From Phormidium sp. FACHB-1136 (lineage in GTDB: Bacteria; Cyanobacteriota; Cyanobacteriia; Phormidesmidales; Phormidesmidaceae), in contig NZ_JACJRS010000005.1 in assembly GCF_014697375.1 (NCBI RefSeq), positions 1 to 64,000 on the forward strand: 64,000 nt of DNA, given 5' to 3'. A program made the translations under genes and the position numbers. The notes below the pieces were generated by a model. The model saw nothing but the letters and a program-made list of their open reading frames with translations, did no database searches and had not been told where the DNA came from. Positions 9,782 through 19,987 of this stretch are shown here, one piece after another (the stretch's first letter is position 1; each line of letters starts with the position of its first letter).

Positions 9782-9854
9782 CGAGCATGGCAGGATTCGA
9801 ACCTGCGACACCTAGAACCGGAATCTAGTGCTCTATCCACTGAGCTACATGCCC
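9782..9854 (-). tRNA. tRNA-Arg (anticodon CCG)
   Basis: On the minus strand the 73 nt fold into a cloverleaf. The acceptor GGGCATG pairs with CATGCTC (one G-T pair) and is followed by discriminator G. The D arm contains GCTCAGTGGATAGAGC. The anticodon arm CTAGA-TTCCGGT-TCTAG puts CCG at 34-36, and the T arm is GCAGG-TTCGAAT-CCTGC. CCA is not encoded. It reads the Arg codon CGG, which is used often in this GC-rich window. Confidence 0.95.
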
Positions 9855-9922
9855 TTAGGCTGAACTATCTTAGCATCTCTGGTTTGGTCGTGGCACAATT
9901 GCACCGAAAATCCTCCTAGGGG

Positions 9923-11260
9923 CTAAACCCAGGTACGCAGCACCTGCCCTTTGAGGGTTTGCCCCAGCCAGGGGGTGTTGTGGGAAAGGGATTCTAGGCT
10001 TTGGGGCGTCACTGTCCAGGATTGGGCAGGGTCGAACAGCAGCATTTCGGCGGGCTGCTGGGGGTGCAGGGTGGGGGGCGTTTGGCCCCAAATACGGGCG
10101 GGGTTGGTGCTGAGGGCTTGCACCAGGGTGAGGGGTTCCCACAGTCCCGTCGCAACAAAGGCATCCCACAACACGCTCCAGGCTAGGTCTAGGCCGATGG
10201 CCCCCGGTGGTGCCGCCGGAAAGCCCACGGTTTTGTCTTCGTAGGTGTGGGGTCGGTGGTCGATGGCAATGGCATCGATGGTGCCGTTTTTCACCCCGGT
10301 CATCAGGGCGACCTGATCCTCCGGGTTGCCCAGGGGTGGCGCGAGGCGCAGGTTGGGGTCGTAGCTATCCAGGTTGCGGCTGTTAACGATGAGGTGCATC
10401 CAAGAGACGCTGGCGGTGATGGGCAGTCCTTCAGCCTTGGCCCGCCGCACCAATTCGACCCCCCGTGCGGTGGACAGGCGCATGATATGGACGGGGGTGC
10501 CCACGGCAGCAACGATTTCCAGCAGGGCGGCGAGGGCAGCGGTTTCCGAGAGAGCGGGGTCGTCCACAAAGCCGTAGATCAGCGCGGAGGGGCCGGATCG
10601 GGCCACGCCGTTGCCACGCAGGGTAGTATCGCAGGGCCACAGGGCCACGGGATGGTTGAGGGGTTTGAGGTATTCCAGCAACCGCTGGGTCAAAAGCGGA
10701 TTTTGCAGGGGACGGCCATCGGCAAAACCCACGATGGGGGATTGGGCCAGTTCCGCTAGTTCCGCCATTTGCTGGCCCTGGGCCGCTTGGGTGAGGGCAC
10801 CCCAAGGATACAGGTGGGGCAGGTTCGGCTCAGCGGCGGCGAGGGCTTGGCGTTGGCTCAGCAACTTCTCCACCATGGCCGGATTGTCCACAGCGGGCTC
10901 CGTGGTGGGGAGAATGCCCACACGGGTAAAGCCCCCTGCCCGTCCGGCCCGCAGCAGAGAGGCCAGGGTTTCGCGGTCTTCGTGGCCTGGTTCTCCAGAG
11001 TGGCTGTAGAGATCCACCAGGCCCGGAATCAGCACCTTACTCTGGCCCGAAATCACCTCGGCCTCGGCGGGCCAGTCGGTGATGGGGTTGGCGATGGCCT
11101 GGATCTGCCCCCCCTGCACCAGCACGTCGTTGACTTGATCCATTGGGGTGACGGCATCCAACACCCGCACCTGTTGGATTAGCTGGATTGGGACTGGGGG
11201 TGGCTGGTCTAGGGGAGTTGGCCTCCCGGACATCGGCTGCTGATCTGCCTCGGTGGTCAC
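9923..11260 (-). CDS. Dihydroorotase-like amidohydrolase, probably catalytically degenerate
   Basis: 445 residues with the fold and motif order of class I dihydroorotase (pyrimidine synthesis): VLIPGLVDLYSHSGEPGHED, an eight-stranded barrel, then NLRLAPPLGNPEDQ and AIAIDHRPHTYEDK. Several metal or substrate residues are altered. The first metal motif HxH reads YxH (DLYSH), the strand that usually carries HCED reads LWPCDTT, and the HIxH strand reads HIMRLS. Only the terminal DHxPH is clearly kept. It may be a structural partner of aspartate carbamoyltransferase, like known pseudo-dihydroorotases, rather than an enzyme. The gene starts 2 bp after the histidine phosphatase stop, so the two form an operon. 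The first 25 residues are Pro-rich and a later start is possible. Confidence 0.8.
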   Translation of the reverse strand: MTTEADQQPMSGRPTPLDQPPPVPIQLIQQVRVLDAVTPMDQVNDVLVQGGQIQAIANPITDWPAEAEVISGQSKVLIPGLVDLYSHSGEPGHEDRETLASLLRAGRAGGFTRVGILPTTEPAVDNPAMVEKLLSQRQALAAAEPNLPHLYPWGALTQAAQGQQMAELAELAQSPIVGFADGRPLQNPLLTQRLLEYLKPLNHPVALWPCDTTLRGNGVARSGPSALIYGFVDDPALSETAALAALLEIVAAVGTPVHIMRLSTARGVELVRRAKAEGLPITASVSWMHLIVNSRNLDSYDPNLRLAPPLGNPEDQVALMTGVKNGTIDAIAIDHRPHTYEDKTVGFPAAPPGAIGLDLAWSVLWDAFVATGLWEPLTLVQALSTNPARIWGQTPPTLHPQQPAEMLLFDPAQSWTVTPQSLESLSHNTPWLGQTLKGQVLRTWV

Positions 11261-11262
11261 GG

Positions 11263-12624
11263 TTACAAGGCCCCCGCTGCCGTTTTATCTAGCACGCTAC
11301 CCGACAGGTGAATGGTGATGTTGGCGGCGTTGATCACCGGGGGGCTGTCGATGCCGTTGGGGTAGTCGATCACACTCACCGCACCGTTGCCCTGCTTAAA
11401 CCGCCAGAAAGACTCTGGGCCAAGGCCGACCAGGTGACAGAGTAGGGCTTTGTTAACCGCATCGTGGGCCACCACCAGGACGGTCTGCACCTCGTCGCCG
11501 CCGCTGTGGGCCGCCACAATTTGCTTCCAGGCCAAAATCGCCCGATGCCACACCTGCTGGAGGTTTTCACCCCCTGGCATTTGCACGGTTTCGGGGGCAG
11601 TTTGCCACTGGTGCAACATGCCGGGGTAGTTTTTCTCGATGTCGGCTTCGTACAGCCCTTCCCATTCGCCGTGGCTAATTTCTTGCAGGTCGGTGACGCT
11701 GTGCAGTGCCAAGCCGGGGTGATGTTGCAGGATGATCTCGGCGGTTTCCTTGGGGCGGGCCATGAAACTGGTGTAGGCGGCGTCGATTTGGACAGACTTG
11801 AGGAATTCCGCTGCCTTTTGGGCCTGGGCGCGGCCATTGTCGTTAAGGGGCACATCAATTTGGCCCTGAAACTGCCCCTGCCGATTCCACTCGGTTTCGC
11901 CGTGGCGCACCAGCAGCATCCTTGGCCCCCGGTAGCCCTTGCGCATCTCCGGCAAAGGACTGCCCATGTGGCTGGTCAGGTTCATGGCCTCCACCTGCAC
12001 CGGGCCGTTCCAGCCGCCCTCAAAGTTGAGCACACTGATGTTGCAGTTGGCTTGGCTGAGCTGGTTGAAGTGGTCTGGCCCTAGGCCGATGGCGGTGCTC
12101 ACCAAGGCGCGATTGATGGCGCTGTGGGCGACAACCAGGATAGTCTGTCCTTCGTGATGGGCCAGCAGGGTTTGCCAAAACCGAGCCGCCTGCTGGTAGA
12201 GACTGCGTACTGGATAGAAGTCCTCGGTGCCGCCCTCTGCCGTGGGAATGGCCATGACAAAATTAGCCGGATCATTGCGCCACTGAGAAAAGGTTTCCGG
12301 AAACTGGGCCTCGGCTTCAGTGAAGGGCATCCCCTCCCACAGGGGCAGGCTAATTTCCTTCAGGTCGTCGGTGGTTTGAGGATCCGCCAGGTTGGGCAAG
12401 CTCTTTTGCAACTCGGCGGTGATGATTTCAGCGGTTTTTCTGGCCCGCTGGAGAGGGCTAGACCACACCGCGTCGAAGGGAATCTCCCCTAGGGCTTGGC
12501 CCACCTGGAGCGCCTGGGCCTCTCCCTTGGGTGTCAGGGCCGATTCGTCGCAGTGACCTTGGATGCGCTTGAGCTGGTTATAGGTGCTTTGCCCGTGACG
12601 GACGATAATTACGCGGGTTTTCAG
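11263..12624 (-). CDS. Two-domain histidine phosphatase (phosphoglycerate-mutase-like)
   Basis: Two complete histidine-phosphatase domains in tandem. Domain 1 begins TRVIIVRHGQSTYNQLKRIQ and has its second catalytic His in VVAHSAINRAL. Domain 2 begins MLLVRHGETEWNRQGQFQG and has VVAHDAVNKAL. An internal start at 12504 would remove the first RHG motif. Reading upstream in frame, the RHG block is complete, and no ATG, GTG or TTG occurs before a TGA at about 12638. The best start is CTG at 12624-12622 (LKTRVIIVRHGQ), with GAGAGG 8 nt upstream, giving 453 residues. Cyanobacterial relatives act on phospho-sugars, phosphoserine or 2-phosphoglycolate-like substrates; the substrate is not readable here. 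It leads the operon with the dihydroorotase-like gene. Confidence 0.82.
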   Translation of the reverse strand: MKTRVIIVRHGQSTYNQLKRIQGHCDESALTPKGEAQALQVGQALGEIPFDAVWSSPLQRARKTAEIITAELQKSLPNLADPQTTDDLKEISLPLWEGMPFTEAEAQFPETFSQWRNDPANFVMAIPTAEGGTEDFYPVRSLYQQAARFWQTLLAHHEGQTILVVAHSAINRALVSTAIGLGPDHFNQLSQANCNISVLNFEGGWNGPVQVEAMNLTSHMGSPLPEMRKGYRGPRMLLVRHGETEWNRQGQFQGQIDVPLNDNGRAQAQKAAEFLKSVQIDAAYTSFMARPKETAEIILQHHPGLALHSVTDLQEISHGEWEGLYEADIEKNYPGMLHQWQTAPETVQMPGGENLQQVWHRAILAWKQIVAAHSGGDEVQTVLVVAHDAVNKALLCHLVGLGPESFWRFKQGNGAVSVIDYPNGIDSPPVINAANITIHLSGSVLDKTAAGAL

Positions 12625-14107
<1,483 letters not shown>

Positions 14108-14162
14108 CCCCCCTCAGCCAAGACACGATAGCCACGCCCCCACCGCCTATTGGGGCCACGTA

Positions 14163-14183
14163 GGGGTCAGGTCTCCTGACCCC
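14163..14183. repeat. Small hairpin repeat (GGGGTCAGG/CCTGACCCC), copy 2
   Basis: Perfect 9 bp inverted repeat around a TCT loop, 56 bp after gap1 and preceded by the same TAGGGG flank as the other copies. The stem differs from copies 1 and 3 on both arms in a compensating way (CG/CG against TC/GA). It could serve as a 3' hairpin of the gap1 mRNA; no T-run follows on the plus strand. Confidence 0.75.
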
Positions 14184-14370
14184 CACCCCCACCCCAGAAC
14201 CCCGCCCACTCTGGTAAATCTAGGTTTTGGCCCGTTGGTCAGCCCAGCCTAGCGGTGGGATCCAGGGCCTTTGTCCGAAATGAACCGAGAACGCGGTGTT
14301 GAAGAGCCTAACGGCTAGGGTCATCTCAGCGACGTTGGCCCTTCATTTTCCTAGGATCTTGGATCTCACC

Positions 14371-14943
14371 ATGGCTTCTATCCCTTTGCCCCTGCGCCCC
14401 ATCCTTGCGGCGAGCCTTGCCCTCTCCCTTGCCGCTTGCACCCAGCCCAGCTCCACCCCGCCGCCAGACGCCTCCACGTCCACCGATACTGCCCTAGCGC
14501 TGACCGGGGAAGGTTTATTTTTGGTGGAGCCAGACAGCGGATCGACGACGTTACTGCCCTTTGGCATGGAGATGGAGACCGTGCAAGCGGCGGTGATTCG
14601 CCATTTGGGTCGTCCCCTGGAAATCAGCACTAACGCCGAATGCCCCGGCGATCCCTTTGTGAGTGCCCTATGGGCCGAGGGCCTGGTGCTGAATGCCGAC
14701 GGGGAAGAATTTGTGGGTTGGTCGGTGCGGCCTGAGGTCGGTAGCGATCAGTTCACCACCCTGGCAGGTATCGGTGTGGGATCCAGCCGGGAGGATTTGG
14801 AAGCGGCCTATACCGTCACCGTGGTTGAGAGCACCATCGGCACCGAGTTCACCGCTGGCCAACTGGCGGGGCTGCTGTCTGACCCCACCCCCGCCGCCGA
14901 AATCACTGATTTCTGGGCCGGAACGGTGTGCATTTTCCGGTAG
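14371..14943 (+). CDS. Putative lipoprotein of unknown function
   Basis: About 190 residues starting MASIPLPLRPILAASLAL, with lipobox LAAC and the modified Cys near residue 23. A Ser/Thr/Pro-rich linker (TQPSSTPPPDASTSTDT) follows, then a globular domain with GIGVGSSREDLEAAY. The last phrase resembles IGSTEAELVRLY in the secreted protein at 39736, so the two may belong to one cyanobacterial family. An in-frame start at 14296 is less likely because the signal peptide begins at 14371. No function is assigned. Confidence 0.65.
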   Translation: MASIPLPLRPILAASLALSLAACTQPSSTPPPDASTSTDTALALTGEGLFLVEPDSGSTTLLPFGMEMETVQAAVIRHLGRPLEISTNAECPGDPFVSALWAEGLVLNADGEEFVGWSVRPEVGSDQFTTLAGIGVGSSREDLEAAYTVTVVESTIGTEFTAGQLAGLLSDPTPAAEITDFWAGTVCIFR

Positions 14944-15034
14944 CCCATCCCCCTAGAACAGATTTCACCAGTCAGTGCTGCCCAAACCTTGGCATGATGG
15001 GGAGGATTTTATTTACGACCCTACTGGTTGATCT

Positions 15035-16432
15035 ATGTTGATGTCCTTTTGGCAGCAGTTAACCCTTTCCACCTTTGCCTTCGACCAGTGGCGACAGGTG
15101 AGCCTCCTCCATCGCCTCCTGGCCCCGCTGCGGCAGTGGCGGCAGGGAAGTTGGCTGCTGCCCTGGGGCGACTGGATTGGGCTGGCCCTGGTAGCAACCC
15201 TCTACATTTTGGCTCCCTACGTTTCGACGACCCTGATTGGGGTGTTGTTGTTGGCCATCGCAGCCTTCTGGGTCTTGCTTACCCTCACCGATGAGGCCGG
15301 GGTGGGGATGACCCCCGTCCATGTTACGGTGGCGGTGTTTTGGGGGGTGATGGCGCTGGCCACGGCGCTCTCTCCGGTGCGGGGGGCGGCGGTCAGTGGC
15401 CTGATCAAACTCACCTTGAATATTTTGCTCTTTCTGCTCATTGCGCGGGTGAGTCGCCAGCCCAGGGCCAGAACGCTGCTGATCTCCGCCTATCTGTTCA
15501 CAACGCTGCCCGTGGCGATCTACGGCCTGCGGCAGTACTTTTTTGGGGCCACCGCCCTAGCCACCTGGGTCGATGCCACCTCCGAACTGGCCAATACCAC
15601 AAGGGTCTACAGCTTTTTGGGCAACCCTAACCTGCTGGCGGGCTACCTGATTCCCGCCGTCATGTTTTCGGTGATGGCGGTCTTGGCTTGGCCGCGCTGG
15701 GTGCCGAAGGGGTTAGCCGCCCTCACGGCGGTGATTAACACCCTCTGCCTGGTGCTCACCCTCAGCCGAGGGGGCTGGATTGGTTTCTTGCTGGGGGGCT
15801 TCGTGCTGTTGGCCCTCACCGTACAGTACTGGAGCCTCTGGTTTACACCCTTTTGGCGACGCTGGGCCATGCCGCTGCTGCTAGGGGGATCAGCGGCCTT
15901 TGTGGTGCTCGCGGTGATTTCCGTGGATGCCCTGCGGGTGCGGGTGTTGAGTATGTTTGTGGGACGGGCCGACAGCAGCAACAACTTCCGCATCAACGTT
16001 TGGGCCGCTGTGCTAGAGATGATTCGAGACCGCCCCATCCTCGGCATTGGCCCCGGCAACGACGCCTTCAATGCCGTCTATCCCATCTATCAGCGGCCCC
16101 GCTACACCGCCCTCAGTGCCTATTCGGTCTTTTTGGAGGTGCTGGTGGAGGGGGGCATTATCGGTCTTGCCGCCTTTTTGTGGATGCTGATGATGGTCTT
16201 TCAGCAGGGCTGGGTACAGCTCCAAAAACTACGGGAAATCCAGTCTATCCAGGGCTATTGGCTGATGGGGGCCATGGCTTCCATCGTCGGTATTTTGGGC
16301 CAGGGCATTGCCGATACGGTGATGTATCGCCCCCAAATTAGTACCCTCTGGTGGATGGCCATCGCCCTCGTCGCCAGCTACTACCCAACCCTGCGCCAGG
16401 GCAAAGGTCGTGATTTCCAGCTAGATTCCTAA
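15035..16432 (+). CDS. ictB: IctB-family membrane protein (O-antigen-ligase-like, putative inorganic-carbon protein)
   Basis: 465 residues with about ten TM helices. The Wzy/O-antigen-ligase-type signature is present: FLGNPNLLAGYLIPAVMF, LTLSRGGWIGFLLGG, and the large periplasmic loop with GIGPGNDAFNAVYPIYQRP. The opening (FDQWRQVSLLHRLL, LRQWRQGSWLLPWGDWIGL) matches cyanobacterial IctB. IctB was named as a bicarbonate-accumulation protein, but its biochemical role is disputed; by fold it could act on polysaccharide or lipid-linked glycan. A start at the second ATG (15041) is possible. The stop is 60 bp from the convergent DUF1802 gene. Confidence 0.88.
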   Translation: MLMSFWQQLTLSTFAFDQWRQVSLLHRLLAPLRQWRQGSWLLPWGDWIGLALVATLYILAPYVSTTLIGVLLLAIAAFWVLLTLTDEAGVGMTPVHVTVAVFWGVMALATALSPVRGAAVSGLIKLTLNILLFLLIARVSRQPRARTLLISAYLFTTLPVAIYGLRQYFFGATALATWVDATSELANTTRVYSFLGNPNLLAGYLIPAVMFSVMAVLAWPRWVPKGLAALTAVINTLCLVLTLSRGGWIGFLLGGFVLLALTVQYWSLWFTPFWRRWAMPLLLGGSAAFVVLAVISVDALRVRVLSMFVGRADSSNNFRINVWAAVLEMIRDRPILGIGPGNDAFNAVYPIYQRPRYTALSAYSVFLEVLVEGGIIGLAAFLWMLMMVFQQGWVQLQKLREIQSIQGYWLMGAMASIVGILGQGIADTVMYRPQISTLWWMAIALVASYYPTLRQGKGRDFQLDS

Positions 16433-16491
16433 GCTCAATCCCTAACACGACCACCAACGCCCGCTTGGCCTGAACCGACCCGGCGTTTCGG

Positions 16492-17067
16492 CTACAGCAA
16501 CGCGGCACCCTCCGGCAAATCTGCCAAAATCCGCGTCACCCGATGCTGATAGTCTGCCTTCGCCAAGGCCGGGGCGCTGTTCTCCACGGCGACGCTTTGC
16601 CCCAGTTGCACCCAGGATCGACAGCCCCGATAGCCGCTGTGCCACGGGAGGGAAATGGGGACGTTAAACCGATAGGCCCGCAGCAACAGGCCATAGAGGG
16701 GGCGATCCGACTGCCACTGGAGGCGCTCCTGCACAAACTGGCTCGTCCAAATCAGGTCGGGCACCAAAGCTAGGGCGGCTTCTGTGGAGGGCAGGGTGAA
16801 GCCGTGGGTGATTTCGGCCCAGCCGGAGAAACGGACGGCTTCGGAATTTTCTGCCATCGGGGCGGGCTGCACCAAGGCTTGAAATTCTGGCTTAATCAGC
16901 TCTGGTTTTTGATGCTCGAAGGTGGGCAGCAGCAAGCCCTGGCGGGTCACCACCGAAAATTGCCCCTGTTGTTCTCGAATACCGCCCTTCCGCAGCAGCA
17001 GAATGGTCTGGCCCTTGAGCAAGGCCGTCACTGCCGCATCCCATTCCTTCAGCGCCCAAGTCAGCAT
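16492..17067 (-). CDS. DUF1802 family protein
   Basis: 191 residues. The opening LKEWDAAVTALLKGQTILLLRKGGIRE is diagnostic of DUF1802, a cyanobacterial family with no assigned reaction. No signal peptide or TM segment is present. Its first 20 codons are overlapped by another minus-strand frame beginning at 17131 (MDELIYHGLEIDG), which I consider a shadow. A hairpin followed by a T-run lies 65-95 bp upstream on the same strand, so transcripts entering from further right would be expected to stop before this gene. It therefore needs its own promoter within about 60 bp or antitermination. Confidence 0.8.
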   Translation of the reverse strand: MLTWALKEWDAAVTALLKGQTILLLRKGGIREQQGQFSVVTRQGLLLPTFEHQKPELIKPEFQALVQPAPMAENSEAVRFSGWAEITHGFTLPSTEAALALVPDLIWTSQFVQERLQWQSDRPLYGLLLRAYRFNVPISLPWHSGYRGCRSWVQLGQSVAVENSAPALAKADYQHRVTRILADLPEGAALL

Positions 17068-17131
17068 GGGGGGTGTCCTCGCTCAGGTTGCGCCCATCAA
17101 TCTCTAGCCCATGGTAAATCAACTCGTCCAA

Positions 17132-17196
17132 TAAAAAAGCGCCAGAGATAGCTCTGACGCTCGGTGTTGAGGAGTGAACGATTAAGTTCTACCTTA
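17132..17196 (-). ncRNA. Candidate small RNA, Yfr1-like, ending in an intrinsic terminator
   Basis: On the minus strand, in order: a weak hairpin TAAG-GTAGAA-CTTA, an unpaired stretch ATCGTTCACTCCTCAACACC, and a strong hairpin (complement of 17138-17161) followed by T6. The unpaired stretch resembles the conserved ACUCCUCACAC core of cyanobacterial Yfr1 but has one extra A. A total length near 65 nt, the two-hairpin layout and the exposed C/U-rich core all fit. TTGACA occurs about 35 nt further upstream (about 17230), but a good -10 is not evident. The alternative is only a terminator. Confidence 0.4.
17138..17161 (-). terminator. Rho-independent terminator on the minus strand
   Basis: Inverted repeat AGCGTCAGAG-CTAT-CTCTGGCGCT (one mismatch) followed by TTTTTT on the minus strand. 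The plus strand has no T-run. No minus-strand protein gene lies to its right before larB, which runs the other way. The terminator must therefore end a short non-coding transcript starting between it and larB. Confidence 0.75.
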
Positions 17197-17292
17197 GGGG
17201 GCGGGTGTGACGGCAGCGTGTTCTTTCTATGTCAACCCCGTGACAATCGCCATCTGGGACAATAGCCAGAAGATGTTTTTTCTTCCACCGCC

Positions 17293-18072
17293 GTGACCCA
17301 GCCCGAAGCCCTACGTGCCCTGCTGTCTGCCGTTGCCCAGGGGCAGATCAGCCCCGATGCCGCCCTAGACCAGTTGAAATACCTTGAGTTTGAGCCCATT
17401 GAGGACTTTGCCAAGGTGGATCATCACCGTACCCTGCGCACGGGATTCCCGGAGGTGATTTGGGGGCCAGGGAAAACCGTGGATCAAATCGTGCAAATTA
17501 TGCGAAGCTTGCAGGCCCGTAACCCCGTCGTGATGGCCACTCGCATTGATTCCGAGGTCTATGGCCAGATTCGGCAGCAATTGCCCGAAGCGCTGTACTA
17601 CGAGGTGGCCCGCATCTGCGCCCTTGTCCCCCTCAACCTGGCTCCCCATCGACCGGGCACCCTAGGGATTCTCACCGCTGGTACGGCTGATTTGCCCGTG
17701 GCCGAAGAAGCGGCCATTACGGCAGAGTTGTCGGGGTTTCGGGTGGTGCGCCTGTGGGATGTGGGGGTGGCAGGGCTGCATCGCCTTTTGCGTCACCAGC
17801 ACTTGATTCGGGAGATGGATGTGTTGATTGTGGTGGCCGGGATGGAGGGTGCCTTGCCCAGTGTGGTGGCGGGTTTGGCCGATTGCCCCATTGTGGCGGT
17901 GCCCACCAGCATTGGCTATGGGGCCAGCTTCCAGGGGCTATCTGCCCTGCTGACCATGCTCAATTCCTGCGCCGTGGGGATTGGTGTGGTCAACATCGAT
18001 AACGGCTTTGGGGCGGCGATGTTGGCCGGACAAATTCTGCGTACCGCCGCTAAACTCAAGGCTCATCCCTAG
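17293..18072 (+). CDS. larB: Nickel-pincer cofactor biosynthesis protein LarB
   Basis: Carboxylates and hydrolyses nicotinic acid adenine dinucleotide to give pyridinium-3,5-biscarboxylate mononucleotide, the first step towards the nickel-pincer nucleotide. 259 residues with the AIR-carboxylase-like C-terminal domain: VVAGMEGALPSVVAGLADCP, VPTSIGYGASFQGLSALLTM and VVNIDNGFGAAM. The N-terminal helix LDQLKYLEFEPIEDFAKVDH precedes the family block RTLRTGFPEVIWGPGKT. The start is GTG 17293. LarC and LarE are not in the window, so the rest of the pathway must lie elsewhere. Confidence 0.92.
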   Translation: MTQPEALRALLSAVAQGQISPDAALDQLKYLEFEPIEDFAKVDHHRTLRTGFPEVIWGPGKTVDQIVQIMRSLQARNPVVMATRIDSEVYGQIRQQLPEALYYEVARICALVPLNLAPHRPGTLGILTAGTADLPVAEEAAITAELSGFRVVRLWDVGVAGLHRLLRHQHLIREMDVLIVVAGMEGALPSVVAGLADCPIVAVPTSIGYGASFQGLSALLTMLNSCAVGIGVVNIDNGFGAAMLAGQILRTAAKLKAHP

Positions 18073-18181
18073 GCTTGGCCTCCTTCAGGGGTGCCTAGGC
18101 CATGGCTCCAGCCCTATGGAGCGGCTGGGTGGGCGCTAGAATAGGAAAACTGTTGTCTTGTTGTCACGCACCGGGTCGCCT

Positions 18182-19273
18182 ATGTCCGTTTTCGCTGCCA
18201 TTGCCGTCATTGCCCTCCTGGTTGCCGTTCACGAAGCGGGTCATTTCCTGGCGGCTCGGCTCCAGGGCATCCATGTGAATCGTTTTGCCATTGGCTTTGG
18301 CCCCATCCTCTGGAAGTATCAGGGTGCCCAAACCGAATATTCCCTGCGGGCCATTCCCCTAGGGGGCTTTGTGGGCTTCCCCGATGACGACCCCGACAGC
18401 GAGATTCCCCCCAACGACCCTGATTTGTTGCGCAATCGGCCCATCCTCGACCGGGCCATTGTGATCAGTGCCGGGGTGATTGCCAACCTGGTGTTTGCCT
18501 ACCTGGTGTTTGTGGCCCAGTTCACCACCGTGGGCATCCCCGAAACCTTTGACCCCCAACCGGGCATTGTCATCCCTCAGGTGGTCTCCGACAGTTCCCC
18601 CGCCGCCCAGGCTGGAATTCGCCCTGGAGACATTGTGATTGCCGCCAATGGTGAACCCCTCGACGGTAGCGAGAGCACCATTCCCACCTTTATCCAGTTG
18701 ATTAAAGACAGCCCTAACCTACCCGTGGATCTCACGGTGCAGCGAGGCAGTCGAGAACTGGAGGTCACCGTCATCCCCACCCCCGGCCCCGATGGGAATG
18801 CGGTGATTGGGGTACAGCTTCAGCCCAATGGCGACTTTGGCTACCGTCGCCCCACTGGCCCGATTGAAGTGTTTACCCTCGCCGCCAAGCAGTTCCAAGA
18901 GATGCTGGTGCGCACGGTGAACGGCTTTGTCATGCTGGTGACTAACTTTGGTGAAATGGCTAACCAAGTGGCTGGCCCGGTCAAAATTGTCGAGCAGGGA
19001 GCCGGATTGGCGGAATCCAGCTTGGCCATGCTATTCCCCTTCACCGCCATCATCAGCATCAACCTGGCGATTATCAACATCCTGCCCCTGCCCGCCCTGG
19101 ACGGGGGCCAACTGGCCTTTTTACTGGTAGAAGCCCTGCGCGGTAAGCCCCTGCCCGACCGTCTCCAGGAAAATGTCATGCAGACGGGCCTCGTGTTGCT
19201 GCTAGGCTTAGGCGTGTTTTTGATTGTGCGCGATACCACCCAGCTTGAGATTTTCCAAAATCTGCGTCAGTAA
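18182..19273 (+). CDS. rseP: Site-2 intramembrane metalloprotease RseP
   Basis: Cleaves transmembrane anti-sigma or other regulators. The zinc site HEAGH lies in the first TM helix (VAVHEAGHFLAA, about residues 15-26), and the third ligand Asp is in NILPLPALDGGQLAFLL near residue 300. A single PDZ domain (PQVVSDSSPAAQAGIRPGDIVIAANGEPL) sits between TM helices. 363 residues from ATG 18182; the longer frame from 18158 is not needed. The endonuclease III gene begins 3 bp after the stop, so the two are co-transcribed. Confidence 0.93.
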   Translation: MSVFAAIAVIALLVAVHEAGHFLAARLQGIHVNRFAIGFGPILWKYQGAQTEYSLRAIPLGGFVGFPDDDPDSEIPPNDPDLLRNRPILDRAIVISAGVIANLVFAYLVFVAQFTTVGIPETFDPQPGIVIPQVVSDSSPAAQAGIRPGDIVIAANGEPLDGSESTIPTFIQLIKDSPNLPVDLTVQRGSRELEVTVIPTPGPDGNAVIGVQLQPNGDFGYRRPTGPIEVFTLAAKQFQEMLVRTVNGFVMLVTNFGEMANQVAGPVKIVEQGAGLAESSLAMLFPFTAIISINLAIINILPLPALDGGQLAFLLVEALRGKPLPDRLQENVMQTGLVLLLGLGVFLIVRDTTQLEIFQNLRQ

Positions 19274-19276
19274 CCC

Positions 19277-19933
19277 GTGAGTGCCCCCCGTCGCCCCCCA
19301 AAAAAGCAACGCGCCCTAGAAATTCTGCGCCGCCTCAAGGAACTTTACCCCGAAGCGCCCTGCTCCCTCGACTTTGAGACCACCCTGCAACTGATGGTGG
19401 CCACCATTTTGTCGGCCCAATGCACCGATGAACGGGTGAACAAGGTGACCCCGGCCCTGTTTGTCGCCTATCCCGATGTCCACGCCTTTGCCGAGGCGGA
19501 TCTGGCCGACCTGGAAAGCCTGATCAAATCCACCGGGTTCTATCGCAATAAGGCCAAAAACATCCGAGCGGCTTGCCAACGCATCGTCACCGAGTACAAC
19601 GGTGAGGTGCCTGCCACCATGGAAGACCTACTCACCCTGGCGGGGGTGGCCCGCAAAACCGCTAACGTGGTGCTGGCCCACGGCTTTGGCATCAATGCCG
19701 GGGTGACGGTGGATACCCACGTTAAGCGCCTTACCAACCGCCTCGGCCTCACTAAACACAGCGACCCGATCAAAATCGAGCAGGATTTGATGAAACTGCT
19801 GCCCCAGCCCGACTGGGAAAACTGGTCAATTCGCCTGGTCTACCACGGACGAGCCGTTTGCATGGCCCGCAACCCCAACTGTGCCGACTGCTCCCTAGCG
19901 GATCTATGTCCCTCCGCCCCCAAGCCAGGGTAA
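19277..19933 (+). CDS. nth: Endonuclease III
   Basis: Bifunctional DNA glycosylase/AP lyase that removes oxidised pyrimidines. 218 residues with a helix-hairpin-helix LTLAGVARKTANVVLAHGFG carrying the catalytic Lys, the catalytic Asp in VDTHVKRL, and a C-terminal 4Fe-4S cluster site C-x6-C-x2-C-x5-C (CMARNPNCADCSLADLC). The GTG start at 19277 follows the rseP stop after 3 bp. All key residues are present. Confidence 0.95.
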   Translation: MSAPRRPPKKQRALEILRRLKELYPEAPCSLDFETTLQLMVATILSAQCTDERVNKVTPALFVAYPDVHAFAEADLADLESLIKSTGFYRNKAKNIRAACQRIVTEYNGEVPATMEDLLTLAGVARKTANVVLAHGFGINAGVTVDTHVKRLTNRLGLTKHSDPIKIEQDLMKLLPQPDWENWSIRLVYHGRAVCMARNPNCADCSLADLCPSAPKPG

Positions 19934-19987
19934 ATCTCCGAGGGGATCGCGCCTAACCTGCGTGTCCGATGCCTCCAAATCCTTCCC

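Noticed and set aside
16892-17131. Minus-strand frame starting MDELIYHGLEIDG before DUF1802
   Set aside because: Only the first 20 residues look protein-like; the rest is the shifted shadow of the DUF1802 gene.
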